Source: Actinomycetes bacterium (GTDB lineage: Bacteria; Actinomycetota; Actinomycetes; Actinomycetales; Dermatophilaceae). From it: a DNA stretch of 64,000 bases. Location of the stretch: NCBI GenBank assembly GCA_029552065.1, contig JAKPEG010000042.1, positions 1 to 64,000 of the forward strand, read 5' to 3'. A program made the position numbers and the translations under genes. The notes beneath the pieces are model-generated. The model had not been told where the DNA came from. It saw nothing but the letters and a program-made list of their open reading frames with translations, and ran no database searches. Positions 21,673 through 28,938 of the stretch are shown piece by piece; position 1 is the stretch's first letter, and each line of letters opens with the position of its first letter.

Positions 21673-22356
21673 GTGTCCGGGCCCGAGGCACCTGGACCGA
21701 CGCGACGACGCGGGGGCCGCGGCCGTGAGGTCCGGCCGCTCACCCTGGACCGGCTGGCCGATCTGCCCGAGCCGTGCGCGACCTGCGGCTTCTGGGAGAC
21801 GTCCGGAGCTCGCATCGCCGGGACCCCGGCCGTCGAGACCAAGCGCGCCTGGCTCGGGGCCACGGCGCTCGACTGGGGTGCGCCGGGCCGGGTCTGCTAC
21901 GTCGACGGCCAGCCGGCCGGCTACCTCACCTTCGCTCCCGCGGGCTTCGTGCCGCGGGGCCTGGCCTTTCCCACATCACCGGTCGCGAGCGACGCGCTCG
22001 TCCTGCTCACCGCCCGCGTCCGCCCCGAGTATGCCGGCCAGGGCCTCGGGCGCATGCTCGTCCAGACCGCGGCCAAGGACGCACTGCGCCGGGGACACCG
22101 GGCGCTCGAGGCCTTTGCGACGACCTCCGGCACCGGCTGTCTTCTGCCGGCGGACTTCCTCGCGGCGGTGGGCTTCGCGACGGTGCGGGACCACCCGGCA
22201 TACCCGCGGATGCGGCTGGATCTGGGCGGAACGCGCAGCTGGCTCACCGAGATGGAGACCGCGGTCGAGAGGTTGCTCGCTCCCGTGCGCGATTTCGGCC
22301 GCGGTCGACCGGTCGGCAGCGCGCCCCGCGAGGTCAGCCAGCCAGATCGGCCATGA
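21673..22356 (+). CDS. GNAT-family N-acetyltransferase
   Basis: 227 residues, GTG start two bases after parB, so co-transcribed. A GNAT fold is visible: the acetyl-CoA loop RVRPEYAGQGLGRMLVQ at about 115-131, followed by a helix and strand with GHRALEAFATTS. A short Cys motif (CATCGFWE) near residue 35 is typical of this parB-linked family (compare M. tuberculosis Rv3916c). Substrate unknown. Its last 23 bases overlap the 3' end of the convergent amidase gene. Confidence 0.85.
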   Translation: MSGPEAPGPTRRRGGRGREVRPLTLDRLADLPEPCATCGFWETSGARIAGTPAVETKRAWLGATALDWGAPGRVCYVDGQPAGYLTFAPAGFVPRGLAFPTSPVASDALVLLTARVRPEYAGQGLGRMLVQTAAKDALRRGHRALEAFATTSGTGCLLPADFLAAVGFATVRDHPAYPRMRLDLGGTRSWLTEMETAVERLLAPVRDFGRGRPVGSAPREVSQPDRP

Positions 22357-23536
22357 ACGAGCGCAACTCGGCCAACCGGAAGACGCCGGTGCGGACCGAG
22401 TCCTCGTCGCCGAGGTAGAGCCGCTGGATCGCGACGACGATCGCCTCGGCCATGACGTCGCGCAGCGCCGGGTCGCTCAGTCGGGCCGCATCGGTCGGGT
22501 TGGAGACGTGGCCGACCTCGACCCGCACCGCGGGCATCTCGGTGCGCTGGAGCAGGGTCCACGACCGGGCGTGACTGCGGCAGTCGATCATCCCGGTGCG
22601 GGCGACCAGCTCGCGCTGGATGAGGTCGGCCAGGTGCTCGCCGACGACCGACCAGGCACCGAAGCGGTCGGTGCCGTAGTAGTAGGTGGCGATTCCGCTC
22701 GCCTGGGCCTGTGCGGCCGCGTCGCAGTGCAGGGAGATCACCAGATCGGCGGCCAGGTCGTTGGCCAGGGCCGATCGAACCGTCTCGTCGCCACCGTCGC
22801 CGTGGATGCGGCTGAACAGGACGTCGACGCCTTGGGCGAGCAGGCGACCCTCGACCCGGCGGGCAAGGTCGAGGACGAGATCGGCCTCGACCACCCCGTT
22901 GGCGACGCAGCCGAGGTCCGGGCCGCCGTGACCGGGGTCGAGGAGAATGGTCCGTCCCACGAGTGAGCGGCCGGCCCGACGCAGGGTCTCGCGCTCCCGC
23001 AGGGCATGCGGATTGCCGCCCCGTACCGCCCGACGCAGTCCGGCCAGGCCCCGGAGCGTGTCCGGGCCGACGATGCCGTCCCCGGGCAGCCCGATGCCGC
23101 GCTGGAAGTCGCGCACCGCCGCCTCGGTCCGCGGTCCGAAGACCGCGTCGACCCGGTCCGGGCCGAGGCCCAGTCCGAGCAGCCGCGACTGCAGGTCGGC
23201 CACGTCGTCGCCGTGCAGGAGATGCCCGGGGATGTGGGCGAGGATCCGGTCGCCCAGGCGCCAACGCGCCGCCGCGAGCGCTCGGGCCGTCTCGGGTCCG
23301 ACGACCCCGTCCGCGACGAGACCCCGGCGTTGTTGGAAGGCCCGGACGGCCTGCTGGACCGGCAGGTCGAAGACGAGGGGGTCGATCGACTGATCGGGGC
23401 GCGCACCGGCCGCCTCCGCGTCACCGGTCGAGGTGAGCGCCACCCGCAGGTCGAAGACGGCCGCACCGCGGTCGCCGAGGCGGCATACCGCATGAGCGTC
23501 GCGCGCACCCGCGGGTGCGACACGCGTCTGGGACAT
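22334..23536 (-). CDS. CwlM-like N-acetylmuramoyl-L-alanine amidase, no signal peptide
   Basis: 400 residues, ATG start. Two peptidoglycan-binding repeats (about 20-95 and 105-175: RAFQQRRGLVADGVVGPETARA and VRDFQRGIGLPGDGIVGPDT) and a C-terminal Amidase_3 domain (195-385). The zinc and catalytic residues look intact: DPGHGG, the Glu of VVEADLVLD, SLHCDA and VEVGHVSN. No signal peptide or membrane helix is seen, as in mycobacterial CwlM, which is cytoplasmic and activates MurA when phosphorylated by PknB. Synteny (parB side, then trxA-trxB) supports CwlM. Whether this one hydrolyses peptidoglycan or regulates its synthesis cannot be told. Confidence 0.9.
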   Translation of the reverse strand: MSQTRVAPAGARDAHAVCRLGDRGAAVFDLRVALTSTGDAEAAGARPDQSIDPLVFDLPVQQAVRAFQQRRGLVADGVVGPETARALAAARWRLGDRILAHIPGHLLHGDDVADLQSRLLGLGLGPDRVDAVFGPRTEAAVRDFQRGIGLPGDGIVGPDTLRGLAGLRRAVRGGNPHALRERETLRRAGRSLVGRTILLDPGHGGPDLGCVANGVVEADLVLDLARRVEGRLLAQGVDVLFSRIHGDGGDETVRSALANDLAADLVISLHCDAAAQAQASGIATYYYGTDRFGAWSVVGEHLADLIQRELVARTGMIDCRSHARSWTLLQRTEMPAVRVEVGHVSNPTDAARLSDPALRDVMAEAIVVAIQRLYLGDEDSVRTGVFRLAELRSFMADLAG

Positions 23537-23663
23537 TCACCCTCCCTGGGCGCTCGTTCACGGGGGCCGACCACGACGCTACCCCAGCCGGGGGCGTCCG
23601 GGTCGCCGCGGGGGCGTGTCGCCGCGCGGTGCGCCGCTGCCGGCCCGTCCCACGACAGGGCAC

Positions 23664-23990
23664 TCAGCCGAGGTAGTCCTCCAGCTCGCGCAGGAGCACC
23701 CGCTTGGGCTTCGCGCCCACGATCGTCTTGACCACCTGGCCCCCGACGTAGACATTCATCGTCGGGATGCCGGTCACCTTGTAGCGCATCGTCGTCGCGG
23801 GGTTGGCGTCGGTGTCGAGCTTGCGGATCTCGAGCTTGTCCCCGTATTCCGCGTAGATCTCCTCGAGCACCGGGGCGATCTGCTTGCACGGCCCGCACCA
23901 GGCCGCCCAGAAGTCCACGAGCACGGGCTTGCTGCTCGCGAGCACGTCGGTGTCGAAGGTGGCGTCGCTCGTCGCGGCGATGGTGCCCAT
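23664..23990 (-). CDS. trxA: Thioredoxin
   Basis: 108 residues from the ATG at 23990, with GAGGA upstream. Single thioredoxin fold with active site WCGPCK at about residues 29-34 and the cis-proline in TGIPTMNVY. Cytoplasmic dithiol reductant, recharged by TrxB encoded just upstream. Full family length. Confidence 0.97.
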   Translation of the reverse strand: MGTIAATSDATFDTDVLASSKPVLVDFWAAWCGPCKQIAPVLEEIYAEYGDKLEIRKLDTDANPATTMRYKVTGIPTMNVYVGGQVVKTIVGAKPKRVLLRELEDYLG

Positions 23991-24114
23991 GGGGGTCCTC
24001 TCGGGTCGGGTTGCGCGCTCGGGTCGCGCGGTGCGTGGGTTCTGGGGTTGATCGTATGCCGGGTGGCCGACAGCCGTGCTCCGGCTGGCCCGGCCCGGCC
24101 CGGGCCGTTCCTGG

Positions 24115-25113
24115 CTAGATCGTCTCGGCGGCGGCCAAGGCCGCGAGGTGGTGCTGGGCTTCGAGGTGCCGTTGGGCGTCCAGGGCTGCGGCACAACCGG
24201 ATCCGGCTGCGGTGATCGCCTGTCGGTAGGTGTGGTCGACGAGGTCCCCGCACGCGAAGACGCCCGGGATGCTCGTGCGGGTGCTGCGCTCCTGGCACAC
24301 GACGTAGCCCTCCTCGTCGGTCTCGAGGACGTCGCGGACGAGCTCGTTGCGGGGGTCGTGGCCGATGGCGACGAACAGCCCGGTGACGGCCAGCTCGCGA
24401 GTCTGGCCGGTCCGCGTGTCGGTGAGGGTGACGCCGGTGAGGCTGGCGTCGCCGTGCAGGGCGGTGACCTGGGAGTTCCAGGCGAAGCGGATCTTCGGGT
24501 TGGCCATCGCGCGGTCGGCCATGATCTTGCTCGCCCGCAGCTCCTCTCGCCGGTGCACGAGGGTGACCGAGCGGGCGAACCGGGTGAGGAAGGTCGCCTC
24601 CTCGACCGCGGAGTCGCCGCCGCCGACGACGGCGATGTCCTGGTCACGGAAGAAGAAGCCGTCGCAGGTCGCACACCACGAGACGCCGTGGCCGGACAGG
24701 CGCTTCTCGTCGGGCAGCCCGAGCTCGCGGTAGGCCGAGCCGGTCGCGAGGATCACCGTGTGCGCCGCCCAGGTGCGTCCCTCGCCGTCGGTCACGGTCT
24801 TCACCGGCCCGCCGAGGTCGACCGAGACGACGTCGTCGGTGACCAGCTCGGCACCGAAGCGCTCGGCCTGGGCCCGCATCCCGAACATGAGGTCGGGACC
24901 CTGGATGCCCTCGGCGAAGCCGGGGAAGTTCTCGACCTCGGTCGTGTTCATGAGGGCGCCGCCGGCCGTCACCGCACCCTCGAAGACCACGGGCCGCAGA
25001 CTGGCGCGCGCGGCATACACCGCGGCGGTGTAGCCCGCGGGGCCCGACCCGATGATCACCACGTCGCGCACCTCACCGTGGGCGGTGGCGCTGGTGCTGG
25101 CTGACTCGGACAC
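24115..25113 (-). CDS. trxB: Thioredoxin-disulfide reductase
   Basis: 332 residues, GTG start with GGAGGTCACCC directly upstream. FAD site [16 protein letters not shown] at about 22-37, redox-active CATC ([10 protein letters not shown]) near 145, NADPH site [14 protein letters not shown], and the FAD-closing [13 protein letters not shown] near 290. It uses NADPH to reduce thioredoxin. Order anti-sigma-trxB-trxA-amidase matches the M. tuberculosis sigM locus, where redox control is expected. Confidence 0.97.
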   Translation of the reverse strand: MSESASTSATAHGEVRDVVIIGSGPAGYTAAVYAARASLRPVVFEGAVTAGGALMNTTEVENFPGFAEGIQGPDLMFGMRAQAERFGAELVTDDVVSVDLGGPVKTVTDGEGRTWAAHTVILATGSAYRELGLPDEKRLSGHGVSWCATCDGFFFRDQDIAVVGGGDSAVEEATFLTRFARSVTLVHRREELRASKIMADRAMANPKIRFAWNSQVTALHGDASLTGVTLTDTRTGQTRELAVTGLFVAIGHDPRNELVRDVLETDEEGYVVCQERSTRTSIPGVFACGDLVDHTYRQAITAAGSGCAAALDAQRHLEAQHHLAALAAAETI

Positions 25114-25230
25114 GGGTGACCTCCGGTGACGCGGGGACGGCAGATGTAGTGGGGCGGCGAGGCGCGCAGCCCAAGATAGCCGGTATGCCGTGGTGAACCC
25201 GCGAGGTGCCCGGCGTGTTCCCGAGGCGGC

Positions 25231-26136
25231 TCAGGGCATCGGCACGGGGCCGACCACGAGCTCGGGATCGCCCTTGCTGCACGCGCGAGACACGACGTAG
25301 GCATGTCGGACGCCGCCGTCGACCTCGATGACGACGAGGACGGGCGCTCCCTCGTAGCTCGCCAGGTCCCCAGCCACGGCGTCGGCGTCGGACAGGCCGA
25401 GGGTGGCGGCGCATTCGGCGAACCCGGCCCTCGTGCCCACCACGCCCCAGGCAGTGCTCGCACTGTCCGCGACGACCTCCGGCCCCGGGGTGTCCAGGAG
25501 CGCCTGGGAGTCGGTCGCGAGAGTGTCCCGCCGGTAGTCCCGGCCGCTGGCCTCGAGGTGGACCAGCTGGGCGGGATTGGCGGGCAGGACCGCACCCGGG
25601 TCCGTGGGGATCTCGGCCGACGAGGTGTCCGGGTCGGAGTCCAGCGGGGTGGCCGAGGTCGGATCGTTCGCCTTGCCGGCTGTGTCGGACGTGCCGGCGG
25701 CGGCCGCGGCGGCCGGTGCCTCCACACGGTCGGCCGTCCGCCCGGCCATCGACGCCGCCGTGATGGTGTCCGGCCGCTTGACGATGCCGACGCCCAGCGC
25801 GAGCGCCGCCACCGACGCGGCGGCGGCGAGGCCGAAGACCCACCGGCGGGTCCGGGGCGGTCGCGGCCGAGAGTCGCCGGTGCCGCCACCGGGACGGCTC
25901 GTGTGGACGACGCGCAGTCCGGATGCGTCGAGCAGGTCCGAACCGTCGTCGAATACCAGTTCGCCTTCGTGGACGTGCGCTCCGTCGACGCGCGGGGCGA
26001 GGGCTTCGCGGTGGAGGGCGGCCAGGATGCGCGCCTCGACGTCCTCGGGCAGGGGACCGGGGTCGGGCAGGGCGCCGAGCAGCGCGCGGACGCCGGCGAA
26101 GTCGGCGTCCTCGTCCGGCCGCGGGGCCTGGCTCAT
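25231..26136 (-). CDS. Membrane anti-sigma factor for the SigM-like sigma
   Basis: 301 residues from the ATG at 26136, which has GGAGGGAG upstream; the frame stays open upstream but without a comparable site. The N-terminal about 80 residues are cytoplasmic (FAGVRALLGALPDPGPLPED, EARILAALHREAL), then one membrane helix (WVFGLAAAASVAALALGVGI, about 86-108), then an extracytoplasmic domain of about 190 residues rich in Ala/Asp/Pro with one conserved-looking Cys pair (FAECAATLG, SRACSKGDPE). No HxxxCxxC zinc motif is present. It sits directly after the sigma gene, as anti-SigM (Rv3912) does; function is inferred from that. Confidence 0.8.
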   Translation of the reverse strand: MSQAPRPDEDADFAGVRALLGALPDPGPLPEDVEARILAALHREALAPRVDGAHVHEGELVFDDGSDLLDASGLRVVHTSRPGGGTGDSRPRPPRTRRWVFGLAAAASVAALALGVGIVKRPDTITAASMAGRTADRVEAPAAAAAAGTSDTAGKANDPTSATPLDSDPDTSSAEIPTDPGAVLPANPAQLVHLEASGRDYRRDTLATDSQALLDTPGPEVVADSASTAWGVVGTRAGFAECAATLGLSDADAVAGDLASYEGAPVLVVIEVDGGVRHAYVVSRACSKGDPELVVGPVPMP

Positions 26137-26280
26137 CGCATCTCCCTCCGGATGGCAACGGCGTTCCCGCTCCCCCTCGGAAGGCCGATCGGCGACCGCG
26201 GGCGGGCCACCGACACGGATGAGACGTCGGCGACCGGGCTCGGGTTCCCCCGCGCCGTGCCCCGACTCGGTGCCGGGGAC

Positions 26281-26295
26281 GGCATACGGTATGCC
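26281..26295. repeat. Inverted pair of the GTATGCCG octamer
   Basis: GGCATAC and GTATGCC face each other with a single base between them, in the 196-base gap between the sigma and anti-sigma genes. Of the 52 copies of the octamer in the window it is the only head-to-head pair. As RNA it cannot form a stable hairpin with a 1-base loop, so a protein-binding or DNA-level role is more likely than termination. Confidence 0.7.
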
Positions 26296-26332
26296 GCCGT
26301 GCCCGCCTGCGCCGGGCGGCGCGCCCGGGTGG

Positions 26333-26872
26333 TCATCGGCGCTCCACCCCGAGGGCCTGCGCGAGCGCCGCACGACCGCGGGCGCACCTCGATTTCACCG
26401 TGCCCTCGGGGACCTCGAGGATCTCGGCGGCCTCGGCGACCGACCACCCCTCCATGTCGACGAGGACGAGGGCGATCCGCTGACCCTCGGGGAGCCGGTC
26501 CAGCGCCTCGTGCAGGTCGAGGCGCAACTCGGTCTGGGCATGCTCGTCACCCCTGGCGGCCAGCTCGTAGTCGGGCAGCGGCACGGTCGGGCGCATCCGC
26601 CGGAGCCGGTCGAGGCAGGCGTTGACGACGATCCGGTGCAGCCAGGTGGTCACCGCGGACTCCCCGCGAAAGGATCCCGCCCGCCGGTATGCCGCGAGGA
26701 AGGCGTCCTGGAGGCAGTCGGCCGCCAGCTCACGGTCGTGGCAGGTGCGCACGGCGACGGCCCACATCCGATCCTTGTGCCGGCGGAAGATCTCACCGAA
26801 GGCGTGGGGGTCGCCTGCGCAGTGGGCGGCGAGCAGCTCCGCGTCGGCGCGCTCGTCCGAGCTGCCGGTCAT
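26333..26872 (-). CDS. sigM: ECF RNA polymerase sigma factor, SigM type
   Basis: 179 residues, ATG overlapping the pseudokinase stop by four bases. Region 2 is residues about 15-85 (FGEIFRRHKDRMWAVAVRTC, ELAADCLQDAFLAAYRRAGS, TTWLHRIVVNACLDRLRR) and region 4 about 115-172 (LDRLPEGQRIALVLVDMEGW, SVAEAAEILEVPEGTVKSRC). It directs RNA polymerase to a stress regulon and is probably held by the membrane anti-sigma factor encoded next. The SigM name rests on synteny with Rv3911. Confidence 0.92.
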   Translation of the reverse strand: MTGSSDERADAELLAAHCAGDPHAFGEIFRRHKDRMWAVAVRTCHDRELAADCLQDAFLAAYRRAGSFRGESAVTTWLHRIVVNACLDRLRRMRPTVPLPDYELAARGDEHAQTELRLDLHEALDRLPEGQRIALVLVDMEGWSVAEAAEILEVPEGTVKSRCARGRAALAQALGVERR

Positions 26873-28830
26873 GCGGCCACCTGGACCTCCGAGATCTGGG
26901 CGCGGAAATGGCCCTCCCCGTCGGGCGCGAGTGTGGTGACGACGATGATGACGAGTTGTCCGGTGAGCGGTCCCTGGGCGGCGTCGAGCACGACCTGGCC
27001 GCTCGCACCCGTGCTCGTACCGAGCACCTGGGCGCCCGCGAGGGAGGCCCGCGAGGCGACGTAGACGGTGACGTCCTGGGCCGCCGGCAGCGTGAGGGTC
27101 ACCCGGCGGACCGCAACCGGATTGCCCAGGTCGGCGACGACACCGATGCCGCTCACCTGCAGGCCGCCGAACTTGGCGGAGCTGTACCACTTGGAGCGCC
27201 ACAGGGTGGCCGGCTTGCCGTCGAAGGCCCGCGCCGCGGTCGTCGACGCCACCTGGCCGGCCCCCGAGGGCTCGAAGCCGGCCGACCCGACGACGCCGAC
27301 GGGGGTGAAGCCGTCGGCGCCTCCGGTGCCTCCGGTGCCCTGGGTGCCCGCCGAAGCGCCGGTGCCGCCGGTGCTGCCCGTGCTGCCCGTGGACGAGCCC
27401 GCGGTTGGGCTGCCGGTCGCGCTCGGCCGGGGCGTGGCGGGGCTGTTGCCGCCGCCACCGCCGAAGCCGAGCTTGGGCAGGCCCCACACGCCGAGGATGG
27501 CGATGAGGACGAGCAGACCGGCGACGAAGGCGAGGGCGATCTTCGACTCGTCGCGGGTGGGCTCCTCGCCGAGGTCTTCGGGCAGCAACGGGGCGGGGGC
27601 TCCCAAGCCCTCCTCGGTCTCCTCGAGGACGTCCGACAGATGGGTGTCGAGCGGTTCGGGTTCCAGCGGCGTGTGCTCGTAGGCACGGCGCTCGGCGCGC
27701 TCGGCGCTGCGCTCCGTGAGGCGGTCGGCTGCGCCTCGGGCGAAAGCTCCCACCCGACCGGCGGCGGCCGCGGCCGCGCTGCCGGCGCCGCTCAGGGCCT
27801 CGCCCACGCCGCGCACGAGGGCGGCGGGTGCGCTCGGCGCTGCGGCGTCGTCCGCACCCCCCGCGGCCTCCTCCGACGGCCCAGGCGGGCCAGTCGTCCC
27901 GGTCGTGCCAGTCGTCCCGGTCGGGGTCGCGCTCCCCACGGGTCCGGCGCCGCTCCTCGCGGCCGCCCCCGTGCTCGCCGGCTTCGTCGTTGGTCGTGGA
28001 GGCATCGGATAGGGGACGGTGGGCTCCCCCGCGGTATGCCGTGTGGGCACCACGCTGTCGCCCGGCTCGGTCACCGGCACGGCCGACCAGGGCCGCAGGG
28101 CGGCGGCGAACAGGGCGGGCGTCGCCGGCCCCTTGCCCTCGTTGAGGGTGACGGTGGTGAGCCGGTCGAGGTCCGCGGTCACTCCGGCCGCGAGCTCCCC
28201 CGGGGCCGCGACCCCGGCGCCGAGGCGAGGCGCGGCCTCCAGCCCCGCGTCGGGCCCGGGCAGCGGCCACCGGCCGGTGAGCCCGGCATAGAGGACCCCC
28301 GCGAGCGCGGCGACGTCGGCGTGCGAGGCCAGCTCGACGGGCAGGTCCTCCTCGCCGACGAGAGCGGCCTGGGTGGCCAGGCCGCGGACCTTCACCGCGC
28401 CGTCGGGCAGGACGAGGATGTCGCGCGGGGTGAGCTGGCCGTGGTGCAGGCCCCGGGTGGCGGCCGCGGCGAGCGCGGTGGCGGACTCGCCGGCGATCCG
28501 GCGGGCCTCCTCGGCGGGGAGACCACCTGCCTCGACGAGGGCGCGCACGCTGTGCGACCCGGTGAGCGGCTCCTCGACGACGAACGAGGTGTCGGGGCCC
28601 GCGCCGACGTCGAGCACGCGCACGAGCCGGGAGTCCTCGATCCCGGCGGCGCGTCGAGCGGCGTCGAGCGCGGCGGCCGCGGTGGGCGCGTCGAGCGGGA
28701 AGCAGAGCAGGACGACGTCGCGTTCGAGCGTGGCGTCGCGGGCGGTCCACCGCTCCCAGCGCGGGTGCTGCTGGACCCGCCCGACGACGGTGTAGCGCGC
28801 GGCCAACACGGATCCGGGACCGACGGGCAT
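26869..28830 (-). CDS. Membrane pseudokinase with periplasmic sugar-binding-like domain
   Basis: 653 residues from the ATG at 28830 (GGAGGGAGGAC upstream). The N-terminal about 260 residues have a protein-kinase fold but no working motifs: the ATP lysine is absent (VVLLCFPLD), HRD is replaced by HGQLTPRD, and DFG by RGL. A long Pro/Gly/Thr linker follows, then one membrane helix (IALAFVAGLLVLIAILGVWG, about 450), and a C-terminal discoidin-like beta domain (about 515-653). This is the layout of the C-terminal part of mycobacterial MviN (Rv3910), where the phosphorylated pseudokinase recruits FhaA to restrain the MurJ flippase. Here the flippase part is missing from the locus. Confidence 0.88.
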   Translation of the reverse strand: MPVGPGSVLAARYTVVGRVQQHPRWERWTARDATLERDVVLLCFPLDAPTAAAALDAARRAAGIEDSRLVRVLDVGAGPDTSFVVEEPLTGSHSVRALVEAGGLPAEEARRIAGESATALAAAATRGLHHGQLTPRDILVLPDGAVKVRGLATQAALVGEEDLPVELASHADVAALAGVLYAGLTGRWPLPGPDAGLEAAPRLGAGVAAPGELAAGVTADLDRLTTVTLNEGKGPATPALFAAALRPWSAVPVTEPGDSVVPTRHTAGEPTVPYPMPPRPTTKPASTGAAARSGAGPVGSATPTGTTGTTGTTGPPGPSEEAAGGADDAAAPSAPAALVRGVGEALSGAGSAAAAAAGRVGAFARGAADRLTERSAERAERRAYEHTPLEPEPLDTHLSDVLEETEEGLGAPAPLLPEDLGEEPTRDESKIALAFVAGLLVLIAILGVWGLPKLGFGGGGGNSPATPRPSATGSPTAGSSTGSTGSTGGTGASAGTQGTGGTGGADGFTPVGVVGSAGFEPSGAGQVASTTAARAFDGKPATLWRSKWYSSAKFGGLQVSGIGVVADLGNPVAVRRVTLTLPAAQDVTVYVASRASLAGAQVLGTSTGASGQVVLDAAQGPLTGQLVIIVVTTLAPDGEGHFRAQISEVQVAA

Positions 28831-28938
28831 GCCGTCCTCCCTCCTGTCGGTCGTCGCGGCCATCCTAGGCCGGGGCCTGGGGCCCATCGGCCCCTCGCGA
28901 CGTCGCGTGTCGGCGATCGCCGGGCCGGGGCGCCTCGG

